Below the pieces are notes generated by a model. The model was not told the origin of the DNA. It saw only the letters and a list, made by a program, of their open reading frames with translations, and did no database searches. Below are positions 7,381 to 15,402 of a stretch of 64,000 bases of DNA, piece by piece; positions within the stretch are counted from its first letter, which is position 1; each line of letters starts with the position of its first letter. Where the stretch lies: assembly GCF_000314995.1 (NCBI RefSeq), contig NZ_BAEO01000062.1, forward strand, positions 1 through 64,000. Direction: 5' to 3'. The stretch comes from Paraglaciecola arctica BSs20135 (GTDB lineage Bacteria > Pseudomonadota > Gammaproteobacteria > Enterobacterales > Alteromonadaceae). Position numbers and translations under genes: made by a program.

Positions 7381-10300
7381 ATGTTTAACCTGACACATAA
7401 TTCAAAAAAGAAGTGGTTAGCTTCTTTTGCACTTATTACCAGTGTTGGCGTTGCTGTTGCAGCAAGCGTTAGTTTTTCTGATGATTTTTCAAATGATGTT
7501 TCAATTGACACGGTAAAAACCACGGCCAATTTATCGACTGAAGAGCAAGCAGTATATTTAGCTGGATCACAACCGCTACATAGATTACCCGACGAAAATA
7601 TTGCAGGAGAAGACTTAGGCACTGAGACCGAAAGTACATGGGGGCTCGCCTTTGGGGATGTAAATCGTGACGGCTACTTAGACTTGGTGACTGGCAATTT
7701 AGGACAGCCCAATAAAGTATATATTTATGACAGTAGTAACGGTAATTTTGCAGCAACAGGCACAAATATAGGTAGCGAGTCAGATGCTAGCTATGATGTC
7801 GTTTTAGCTGATGTAGATAAAGATGGCGACCTTGACCTAGTGGTTGGTAATTATGGTCAAACCAATAAGTTATATATTTATGATAGTAGCACTAACAGTT
7901 TTGCAGCAACAGGCACAGATATTGGCAATGACACCGATAATTCATGGGGACTAGCTTTAGGAGATGTGGATGGTGACGGCGACCTTGATGTCGTGGCCGC
8001 GAATAAAGGTCAAACCAATAAATTATATCTTAATGATGGGACTGGCAGCTTTACAACAGGCGCAGGTACAAACATAGGTAGTGATACAGATAATACCCAG
8101 TCTATCGCCTTAGGGGATGTAGATGGTGATGGTGACCTTGATCTAGTGATAGGTAATGAAGGTCAAACTAATAAATTATACCTTAATGATGGAAGTGGTA
8201 ATTTTTCGACTACAGGTACCGCTATAAGTAGTGATTTGGATGATACCGTTTTTAGCTCATTAGAGGACTTCGATGGTGATGGTGATCTTGATTTAATGAC
8301 AGCTAATTATGGTACAAGCCATAAGTTGTATCTTAATAACGGCAATGGTGTTTTTGATACCGGCACTGCTATTGGCAGTGGTACGGATGATAGCTACGCT
8401 GGCTTCGTAGCTGATGTGGATAATGATGGCGACCTTGATTTAATTACAGGTAATGATAATCAAACCAATACATTATACCTTAATGATGGCCGCGGTGGTT
8501 TTGCAACCGGCTCAGCGATAGGTAGTGATACAGATAATTCTCGTGCTTTAGCATTTTCAGATGTAGACCATGACGGTGGCCTCGATCTAGTGGTAGCTAA
8601 TGACAATCAAACCAATAAACTTTACCAACAAGATGACCAAGGTGATTTTACTGCTACAGGAATAGATATTAGTAGTGAAACAAATAATTCCCATAATTTA
8701 GCTTGGGGGGATGTAGATAATGATAATGATCTGGATCTTGTTGTAGGTAATAGTGGTGTGAACAGACTTTACCTTAGCGATGGCAAGGGCCGCTTTACAG
8801 CAGGTACCAATATTGGTAGCGAAACGGACATAAGTGAAGCTCCAATTCTAGTTGATATAGATGCTGATGGTGATTTAGATCTGGTAGTCGGCAATATCAG
8901 TCAAACCAACAAAGTATATTTCAATGATGGCACGGGTAGCTTTTCCGCTACAGGCACTGCTATTGGTTCTGAAACTGATAATACTTGGGCTATCGCTTTG
9001 GCTGATTTAGATGGAGATGGAGATATCGATCTTGTAGCAGGTAATCAAGGTCAAACGAACAAAGTTTACCTTAACGATGGCAGTGGTAGTTTTGGAGCAA
9101 GCTCTAGCATAGGCACTGATACGGATGATACCTATGACATAACCTTAGTGGATATTAATGGTGACGGCCACCTAGATGCGGTAGCGGGTAATTTTTTACA
9201 AACCACTAAGGTCTACCTGAATGATGGTAATGCTGTTTTTGCGGCAGGTTCAGATTTAAACACGGATGCGGGCAAAACTCGACGTGTTGTTTTTGCTGAT
9301 TTAGATAATGACGGTGATATGGATTTGGTGGCAGGGAATGATAGTGCTGTTAATAAATTTTATCTTAATGATGGCAGCGGTAATTTCCCCGCAGCGGGCA
9401 CCGATCTTGGTAGTGAGCCTGACGACCGCATAGGTCTTGCGCTCGCTGACATGGATAATGATGGTGATATCGATGTAGTAGCAGGTAATTATAATAAAAC
9501 CAACAAACTCTACCTCAATGATGGTAATGCTGGTTTTTCTGCCACAGGTATAGAAATTGGCAGTGAAACGGATCAAACTTTTGCTATAGCTTTGGTCGAT
9601 TATGACGGTGATGGTGATATTGATGTGTTATCAGCGAACTCCAATCAAACCAATAAACTTTACCTTAATAACGGTAACACTAGTTTTACGAATACCGGTA
9701 CAGACTTCGGCAGTGATTCAGGTCAATCTGTTACAGCAGCATATGCTGATATCGATAATGATGGTGATATCGACCTCGTGGTCGGTAATGAATCTCAAAC
9801 TAATCAACTCTTCCTTAATGATGGTAGTGGTAATTTTCCTGCCGTTGGTACTGATATTGGTAATGATACAGATAATACCCAGTCTATCGCCTTAGCTGAT
9901 GTCGATAATGATGGTGATCTGGATGTGATTGCTGGTAATTTATCAGAAATCAATAAACTCTACCTCAATGACGGCAGTGGTGGTTTTTCTGCCACAGGCA
10001 CTGATATTGGTAGTGAAAGCGATAGCACCACAGTGATTGCTGTTGGCGATGTTAATAGCGATGGGCACATTGACTTAGTGGTAGGTAATTCCGGCGCTGT
10101 AGAAAATAAGCTTTACCTTAATGACGGCAGTGGCGGTTTTTCAGCTACAGGTAGCAATATAGGTAGTGAAGCGGATAGTACTTATTCAATTGCCCTACAG
10201 GATATTAATAAAGATGGCTTTTTAGATATTATAGTCGGAAATGAACAAACAACAAATAAGCGTTACCTTAACGATGGTAATGGCGGTTTTCCAGCAACAG

Positions 10301-11844
10301 GTACCAACATTGGTATTCAAACCGATGATACCGCGTCTCTTTCTTTTGCTGATATCGATAATAATGGCACCGTGGATATGATAACGGGTAATTATTTTCA
10401 ATCAAATAGACTTTATTTCAATGATGGTAATGGTAATTTTCCAGCTGTACCTACTGATATTGGTAGTGAATTAGATAGTACCCGTACTGTCATTTTTGCT
10501 GATGTTGATAAGGATGGCGATAAAGACATCTTGGTCAGTAATCAATCGAACACTAATAAAATTTATTACAATAATGGACAAGGTGCTTTTCCCGCAATAG
10601 GCGTTGATATAAACAGCGTGGCTGATAATACCCGTGCGATGGTATTAGCAGATATAGATAAAGATGGCGACTTGGACTTGATTGCATTTAATCGTGGACT
10701 AGCCAATAAACTGTATAAGCAGCTTAGCCATAATATTCATGCCAACCAGATTTACTCAAATAAAGTTAATGGCAGTGTGACAGAGGTTGTTGATGTTACG
10801 TTAACGGCTACCGCTACAATAAATACAGCCGATACTCGCAATACGTCTATTGATTATTATGTAACCAATGATGGCGGTGCGAAATGGCACAGCGTTAAAT
10901 CTGGTGCTAATTTCATTTTCCCTGAAACTGGCACCGATGATATACGCTGGCGTGCACAATTGAATTCAATATCACCTGTTATTACCCCTGAATTGTCAAA
11001 TGTTGAATTGTTGTTTACAGCAGTGCCTAAAATTACAGGTGCTACTTACGATATTCTTGTTGGTAGATTAACAATAACTGGAATTAATTTTGCTGATAAA
11101 ACCGGTGCAAATAATGATATTGATGCTTCAATGTTTAGCTTCACAGGTGAAGCCAGCGCTAGTTATACATTAACGGACACGGCTGATGTTGACATAACTA
11201 GCTCAACAGAATTTACGCTAACACTCAGTGCAACAGATAAAGTAGCAATTAATGCGTTAATCAATAAAAACGGCTCAGTTTCAAATGACGGTACAGTTTA
11301 TAACTTAGCAGCGGCGGAGGATTGGAATACAGGCGCTAAAGCTAGCTTAATCATTGCAGATAGTACAACGCCAATCCCAGCAAGTAATCTTAATCAAGCA
11401 CCAACTATTGGCGGAGTGCCTGTAGTAACTGCCTCAAAAGGTGTAAATTACAGCTTCATCCCAACATTTGCGGATAGTAATACAGGTGATACAAAAACCT
11501 TTAGCATCACTAACAGACCTGATTGGGCAACGTTTAATACTGGTAACGGTGCATTAACAGGTACACCAGATAATGGTGATATTGGTACAACCACTAATAT
11601 CGTTATTACAGTAACCGATAGTGGAGGCTTAAGTGCAAGCCTAGCAGCTTTTAATATCAAGGTTTCTTCAACAGCTGTAACACCAACACCTGTAACACCT
11701 CCAGCCCCTCCACCACCATCATCTGTTACTACTACCACAGTGACAGTGACTAAAGGTTCAAAAGGCGGCAGTATGGGAATAATTCTTATCGCCTTAATGG
11801 GGCTAGTGTTATATCGTGTACGTCGACAGCAACAGATGAGCTAA
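7381..11844 (+). CDS. Giant FG-GAP/VCBS repeat surface protein with GlyGly-CTERM tail
   Basis: A 1487-residue exported protein. Residues about 10-32 are a signal peptide (WLASFALITSVGVAVAASV). From about residue 75 to 1120 I count 20 complete and one final partial repeat of about 50 residues. Each carries DxDxDGxxDL (a calcium-binding FG-GAP/VCBS loop), then GNxxQTNKLYLNDGSGxF and a linker GTxIGSxTDxT. Twenty-one blades would make three seven-bladed propellers (inference). Next come a beta-rich module (about 1120-1330), a putative Ig/cadherin-like domain starting NQAPTIGGVPVVTASKG (about 1340-1430), a Thr/Pro linker, then SKGGSMGIILIALMGLVLYR with basic residues after it. That ending fits the GlyGly-CTERM signal processed by rhombosortase and linked to type II secretion. 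The protein probably mediates adhesion or binds glycans at the cell surface. A GC-poor promoter region with no clear regulator site precedes it. Confidence 0.9.
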   Translation: MFNLTHNSKKKWLASFALITSVGVAVAASVSFSDDFSNDVSIDTVKTTANLSTEEQAVYLAGSQPLHRLPDENIAGEDLGTETESTWGLAFGDVNRDGYLDLVTGNLGQPNKVYIYDSSNGNFAATGTNIGSESDASYDVVLADVDKDGDLDLVVGNYGQTNKLYIYDSSTNSFAATGTDIGNDTDNSWGLALGDVDGDGDLDVVAANKGQTNKLYLNDGTGSFTTGAGTNIGSDTDNTQSIALGDVDGDGDLDLVIGNEGQTNKLYLNDGSGNFSTTGTAISSDLDDTVFSSLEDFDGDGDLDLMTANYGTSHKLYLNNGNGVFDTGTAIGSGTDDSYAGFVADVDNDGDLDLITGNDNQTNTLYLNDGRGGFATGSAIGSDTDNSRALAFSDVDHDGGLDLVVANDNQTNKLYQQDDQGDFTATGIDISSETNNSHNLAWGDVDNDNDLDLVVGNSGVNRLYLSDGKGRFTAGTNIGSETDISEAPILVDIDADGDLDLVVGNISQTNKVYFNDGTGSFSATGTAIGSETDNTWAIALADLDGDGDIDLVAGNQGQTNKVYLNDGSGSFGASSSIGTDTDDTYDITLVDINGDGHLDAVAGNFLQTTKVYLNDGNAVFAAGSDLNTDAGKTRRVVFADLDNDGDMDLVAGNDSAVNKFYLNDGSGNFPAAGTDLGSEPDDRIGLALADMDNDGDIDVVAGNYNKTNKLYLNDGNAGFSATGIEIGSETDQTFAIALVDYDGDGDIDVLSANSNQTNKLYLNNGNTSFTNTGTDFGSDSGQSVTAAYADIDNDGDIDLVVGNESQTNQLFLNDGSGNFPAVGTDIGNDTDNTQSIALADVDNDGDLDVIAGNLSEINKLYLNDGSGGFSATGTDIGSESDSTTVIAVGDVNSDGHIDLVVGNSGAVENKLYLNDGSGGFSATGSNIGSEADSTYSIALQDINKDGFLDIIVGNEQTTNKRYLNDGNGGFPATGTNIGIQTDDTASLSFADIDNNGTVDMITGNYFQSNRLYFNDGNGNFPAVPTDIGSELDSTRTVIFADVDKDGDKDILVSNQSNTNKIYYNNGQGAFPAIGVDINSVADNTRAMVLADIDKDGDLDLIAFNRGLANKLYKQLSHNIHANQIYSNKVNGSVTEVVDVTLTATATINTADTRNTSIDYYVTNDGGAKWHSVKSGANFIFPETGTDDIRWRAQLNSISPVITPELSNVELLFTAVPKITGATYDILVGRLTITGINFADKTGANNDIDASMFSFTGEASASYTLTDTADVDITSSTEFTLTLSATDKVAINALINKNGSVSNDGTVYNLAAAEDWNTGAKASLIIADSTTPIPASNLNQAPTIGGVPVVTASKGVNYSFIPTFADSNTGDTKTFSITNRPDWATFNTGNGALTGTPDNGDIGTTTNIVITVTDSGGLSASLAAFNIKVSSTAVTPTPVTPPAPPPPSSVTTTTVTVTKGSKGGSMGIILIALMGLVLYRVRRQQQMS

Positions 11845-11858
11845 AATAAGTTGCATGG

Positions 11859-11887
11859 GCCACAGCAAACATGAGTTTTACTGTGGC
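11859..11887. terminator. Hairpin downstream of the FG-GAP gene
   Basis: GCCACAG (11859-11865) pairs with CTGTGGC (11881-11887) across a 15-base loop, 14 bases past the stop codon. There is no T tract, so it may be a weak terminator, an RNA-stabilising hairpin or part of the transposon remnant that follows. Confidence 0.4.
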
Positions 11888-11924
11888 TTATCCACTGCTT
11901 TCAGCCTCTAACGCTTTAGCTTCA

Positions 11925-12275
11925 TTTTAAGAAAAAATTCCAGTGGACGCCAAGCGACAAGGGGTACTTATACCTTGTTCGATGTATTGTTTCTCACAGT
12001 AGCAGCTGTCATTGGTGGCTTTCAAGGCTGGGAAAATATAGCTGGTTTTGGATATTGCCATTTGGATTGACTAAAACAGCACTGTGACTATCCTTAAGGC
12101 GACACCATTGCCCGTTTGGTTAGCAGTATTGACCGCTCTCTTTTTAGTCAGCCTTCACCTAATGGATGCAATCCACAGAGACAAACAACGAATGCGAAGT
12201 TACTGCAATTGATGGAAAGTCGTTAAGCGGCTCTTTTAACCGCATCGACAGACAATCCACCATTCATATGTCGTT
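11925..12275 (+). pseudogene. Decayed ISAs1-family transposase (N-terminal part)
   Basis: In one frame from 11969 the translation reads FDVLFLTVAAVIGGFQGWEN, then FGYCHLD, a stop, LKQHCDYP, a stop, GDTIARLVSSIDRSLF. In another frame it continues WMQSTETNNECEVTAIDGKS and LSGSFNR. These are the hallmark blocks of the ISAs1/H-repeat transposase N-terminus (D-L-L..V.AVI.G..GWE.I..FG and VIAIDGKT.RGS). At least two stops and one frameshift are present and the DDE core is missing. I see no terminal inverted repeats. This is a dead transposon scar between the FG-GAP gene and the AraC gene, consistent with transposon-related rearrangement here. Confidence 0.8.
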
Positions 12276-12338
12276 TTGATACTGCAAATATCAGTTCAAT
12301 TGTGTAAGATCTTATAACCTAAATTATTAAGATTTTGC

Positions 12339-13382
12339 ATGACACAGAAAATATCATCTTTTCATTTTTGTACTTCTGCACTTCCTATCGAACATAAAAA
12401 AGTTGCGTGGCGAGACGTCATGCATCCATTTTATCAAACGTCAGACCAAGTTGAAGATGCGATATTTGAAGCCAAGGTAAGCGGTTATTTTTTTAAAAAT
12501 TTCTTGTGTATTAATGCAGAAGCCGATCCGCAAAATTATTACAGTGGTACAGAACGAGCACTTAAATCTGGCTATGATGGCGTGATTGTTAAATTAATTT
12601 TAGAGGGACATTGTGACTTTTCTGGTGATGCCAGTAGTATTCGCAATGGTGCGGGCGGTATAACTATCCTTGATATGTCACGGGAGGTCATTGGCATCAC
12701 CCCTAAAATTGATACTATTAACCTGGTTATACCTAGACATGTTCTAAGTAAACATATCGTCAATATAGAGAGTTTACATCTGCAAACGTTAAACCAAGCA
12801 AGTGTGATGACTCGCCTGTTAGTAAATCATATGACAATGTTAAGAAAAGAAGCAAAATCTATTACTCAAAATGAAATATTAGACGTTTCTAAATTGACTA
12901 TTGAATTGGTCATATCTGCCTTACAAAATCATATCAAGACAGCTAATCTTGCCCCCCCTAGATCAGAGAATTCGCTATTATTTAAAATTAAAGAATATAT
13001 TTGTTCAAACATTCAAAGTACTGATTTAAGTGTGGTTAATATTTGTACAAAATATCATATTTCTAGAGCAAAACTTTACCGTATAACTGAGCCTTTAGGG
13101 GGCGTTGCAAGCTTTATTCGAAAGCAGAGGTTACAGCATGCCTATCGTTTGGTGCGTAGTAATGAGGAAACAAAAGTACAAGTATCTACTATTGCCTTTC
13201 AGTCAGGTTTTAAGTCTTTATCTAATTTTAGTTTGTTATTTAAAGAAGAGTTTGGGATATCACCTTCAGAATCTATTCAGTTAAATAATACCTACAAAAA
13301 GGTTGATTTGAATAATCCTAATGAACAGCCTATGGTTAATTCTCTTTTGATAAGTGCGTGGTTAAATCAAGTTTTATTGTAG
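12339..13382 (+). CDS. AraC-family transcriptional regulator
   Basis: A 347-residue DNA-binding regulator. Residues 1-200 resemble the AraC-binding-like (cupin-type) sensor domain: VAWRDVMHPFYQT is typical of the group that includes FeaR-like regulators. Residues about 215-325 hold the two helix-turn-helix motifs; the second is near VSTIAFQSGFKSLSNFSLLFKEEFGISPSE. The ligand is unknown. Its last 26 codons and downstream DNA are duplicated at 7030-7231, upstream of the FG-GAP gene, which makes the FG-GAP gene a plausible but unproven target. The region after the second HTH is unusually long (about 40 residues). No good Shine-Dalgarno is seen at the ATG. Confidence 0.88.
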   Translation: MTQKISSFHFCTSALPIEHKKVAWRDVMHPFYQTSDQVEDAIFEAKVSGYFFKNFLCINAEADPQNYYSGTERALKSGYDGVIVKLILEGHCDFSGDASSIRNGAGGITILDMSREVIGITPKIDTINLVIPRHVLSKHIVNIESLHLQTLNQASVMTRLLVNHMTMLRKEAKSITQNEILDVSKLTIELVISALQNHIKTANLAPPRSENSLLFKIKEYICSNIQSTDLSVVNICTKYHISRAKLYRITEPLGGVASFIRKQRLQHAYRLVRSNEETKVQVSTIAFQSGFKSLSNFSLLFKEEFGISPSESIQLNNTYKKVDLNNPNEQPMVNSLLISAWLNQVLL

Positions 13383-13504
13383 CAATATACTAATTGAGAC
13401 ATATACGATAAGGATTGATACTTTTAAGCAAACATTCACTCACTCTCTTTGTGTATATCTACACACATATTTTTCTTTAGCTTACCAATAAAGTAATTTG
13501 AGTT
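13303..13504 (+). repeat. Duplicated AraC 3' end and downstream DNA, copy 2
   Basis: Partner of 7030-7231. This is probably the parental copy because it is joined to a complete AraC gene. The match runs through the stop codon and about 120 bases into non-coding DNA, and ends near AAGTAATTTGAG. Confidence 0.9.
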
Positions 13505-13569
13505 AGTGGTTTTTAATAAACGACTAACCTCCCTTTTAATATCTGGATTGTGTTGAGAGGTATTGAATC

Positions 13570-15078
13570 TCAACTTGACCAAACTGGTGTGGTACAGCCG
13601 ATATGATAGATGTCTTCTTTTATGCCATGTTCACTTAGTGTCAGCATAGCAAAACCATTGGCCGCTCTCGGGCTGGAGTAGTACAGCTCTTGCAGCCTGG
13701 AAGTTGAGTCTAATGGTGCGTCAGAATACCAATCAACTGTATTTTGGCAGTTGGCCATACCAGGAGGAATGGCAAAAGGCATGGCACTATGTCCAATACA
13801 TCGACTTTTTACTGATCCAGAATTAGCATTTGCACTGTAAACTGCGCCTAAGTGGATATGTCCCCAATACCAATAATCTGGCGTGATAACACGGGTAACA
13901 TCATCCCACAGATATTTTGAAGAGCTGGCTCCATCGGTACTCAGACCGGTATGGTGCGACATTAAAATTACTTTTTTGCCGCTGACACCTAATTTTGACA
14001 AAAATTGATATTGTGGGTTTTTTGCTTGATCGCCCAACCCTCCTTGCATATACAAAACGGAGGGATCAAAATAAGCAGAATCAATCCCTGCAATAATCCA
14101 GTCAGCAAATTCTAGCGCAAAATAACTGCAATTTTGTTGTGAAGAAAATAACGGATCCGTTAATGCCTGCTGATAATAACCATAAGCCCCGCCGTACATT
14201 TCATGATTAGAGTTGAGGGTAAAACAGCGACCATTGCGAGCCAGATTAGGGTATAACTTCAATATATTGACTAAATTATCTACTTCTTCGTTTGCTGGAG
14301 ACCGATGCGCGCCAGTGCCAGAATAATAGGTATCGCCTAAATGAATAATGTAATCGGGAGGGGGGCAAAGTTGAGCTAGGCTATCCATTACCGCACAAGC
14401 TGGACCATTCTGGTTGGCTAAGCCAGTTAATGGATACTTTCCTGAACCCCAATCACCAATAATGGCGATCCGTACTTGATTATCGTGAGACGATTGTAAT
14501 TCAAATGGCTGATCCCAATCATGAGTTTGAAAATCGGCAATGCCATACCCTTTACCAAACCATTTAGGTAAATGATTTAATAAATCATTTTTTAGTGTCC
14601 AGGCCCATCCCGGATCGAGCTGTTCATATTTATGAGTACCGTATATGTCACCCCACTTATTGCATTTAACATTGGAGGTATTGGGTAATGATGATGCTAA
14701 GTTAGCAAACTGCTGTTGAGTAAACGCGGGGGCCGCAGCGACACTGGCCATGGCATCCCAGAGCAATTTCAGCGCTGGAATGGCATCTATTTCCTGCATT
14801 AATTGAACTGGGGGATAATGCAAAAAATATAGCAAAAATGCCACTTCACCATCTCCTTCCCAGGGGGCATTATCATCCACCTGCTCTGCCATCAGTGAAC
14901 GCAAGTCCTGACTTGCTCCATAATGCTGGATTTCAAGTTCCTCTAGTAATGTGCCTATGTAGTCGGATAAATCCTCCACTGAAAAATCATCTTCAGTGTT
15001 AGACATAAATAATTCCCTGCCCATTCCATCTGACAACAAAGGCAGTATTCTGCCTTTGTATTGTTGTTTATTTGGCAT
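13570..15078 (-). CDS. Purple-acid-phosphatase-like metallophosphoesterase
   Basis: A 502-residue calcineurin-fold hydrolase. All five metal-site blocks are present: GDWGSG (Asp209), LGDTYYSG (GDxxY, Asp249), NSNHEMYG (about 290), MSHHTG (about 385) and GHIHLG (about 421). The D-x-G first block and GDxxY are like purple acid phosphatases rather than the DxH type. Residues 1-200 are an uncharacterised N-terminal extension, largely helical, with no signal peptide, so a cytoplasmic site is likely. I chose the ATG at 15078, with AGGA six bases upstream; the frame is open 26 codons further. The substrate (phosphomonoester or diester) cannot be read from the sequence. It lies downstream of the borosin/kinase operon on the same strand, 324 bases away, so co-transcription is uncertain. 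Confidence 0.85.
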   Translation of the reverse strand: MPNKQQYKGRILPLLSDGMGRELFMSNTEDDFSVEDLSDYIGTLLEELEIQHYGASQDLRSLMAEQVDDNAPWEGDGEVAFLLYFLHYPPVQLMQEIDAIPALKLLWDAMASVAAAPAFTQQQFANLASSLPNTSNVKCNKWGDIYGTHKYEQLDPGWAWTLKNDLLNHLPKWFGKGYGIADFQTHDWDQPFELQSSHDNQVRIAIIGDWGSGKYPLTGLANQNGPACAVMDSLAQLCPPPDYIIHLGDTYYSGTGAHRSPANEEVDNLVNILKLYPNLARNGRCFTLNSNHEMYGGAYGYYQQALTDPLFSSQQNCSYFALEFADWIIAGIDSAYFDPSVLYMQGGLGDQAKNPQYQFLSKLGVSGKKVILMSHHTGLSTDGASSSKYLWDDVTRVITPDYWYWGHIHLGAVYSANANSGSVKSRCIGHSAMPFAIPPGMANCQNTVDWYSDAPLDSTSRLQELYYSSPRAANGFAMLTLSEHGIKEDIYHIGCTTPVWSS

Positions 15079-15402
15079 ATTCTTGTCCTGTTTCATTGTA
15101 AGTTTGCATATGAATTGGCTGGTTACAATCGGTGATAAAAAAATAAAACAAGACAAAGCAGGAAGGATAAAACTGGATTCGATTTCCTTATCTAAAAATT
15201 CTTAAGCTAACCAGTTTTTTAAAGATAGAAGCTTTTGATGCCATGTCAATAGGGGGTGTGGGTAATAAATTATACGAAGCATCAAAAGCTATGGAACCAA
15301 ATTCCATTTGATGTTTTGCTCTACCCATCTGGAAACCGGCATCTTGGTTGATTTTTGCAAAGAAATTGCAAAGTGTTTTTTGGGGCCGGCTGAGGTTTGA
15401 CT
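15079..15402. other. Intergenic region with a 12-bp perfect inverted repeat
   Basis: Separates the metallophosphatase from the sensor kinase. Apart from the inverted repeat at 15230-15290, it has two TTGCAAAG copies near 15354-15373. No gene is seen. Confidence 0.5.
15230..15290. repeat. Inverted repeat AGCTTTTGATGC/GCATCAAAAGCT
   Basis: Perfect 12-base arms (15230-15241 and 15279-15290) are separated by 37 bases. It lies about 110 bases past the stop codon of the sensor kinase on the minus strand. The long loop makes an intrinsic terminator unlikely; a protein-binding site or a small mobile-element remnant is possible. Confidence 0.75.

Noticed and set aside
7600-10720. CRISPR-like or satellite DNA
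   Set aside because: The periodic DNA of about 150 bases is explained by the coding repeats of the FG-GAP protein and keeps one open frame.
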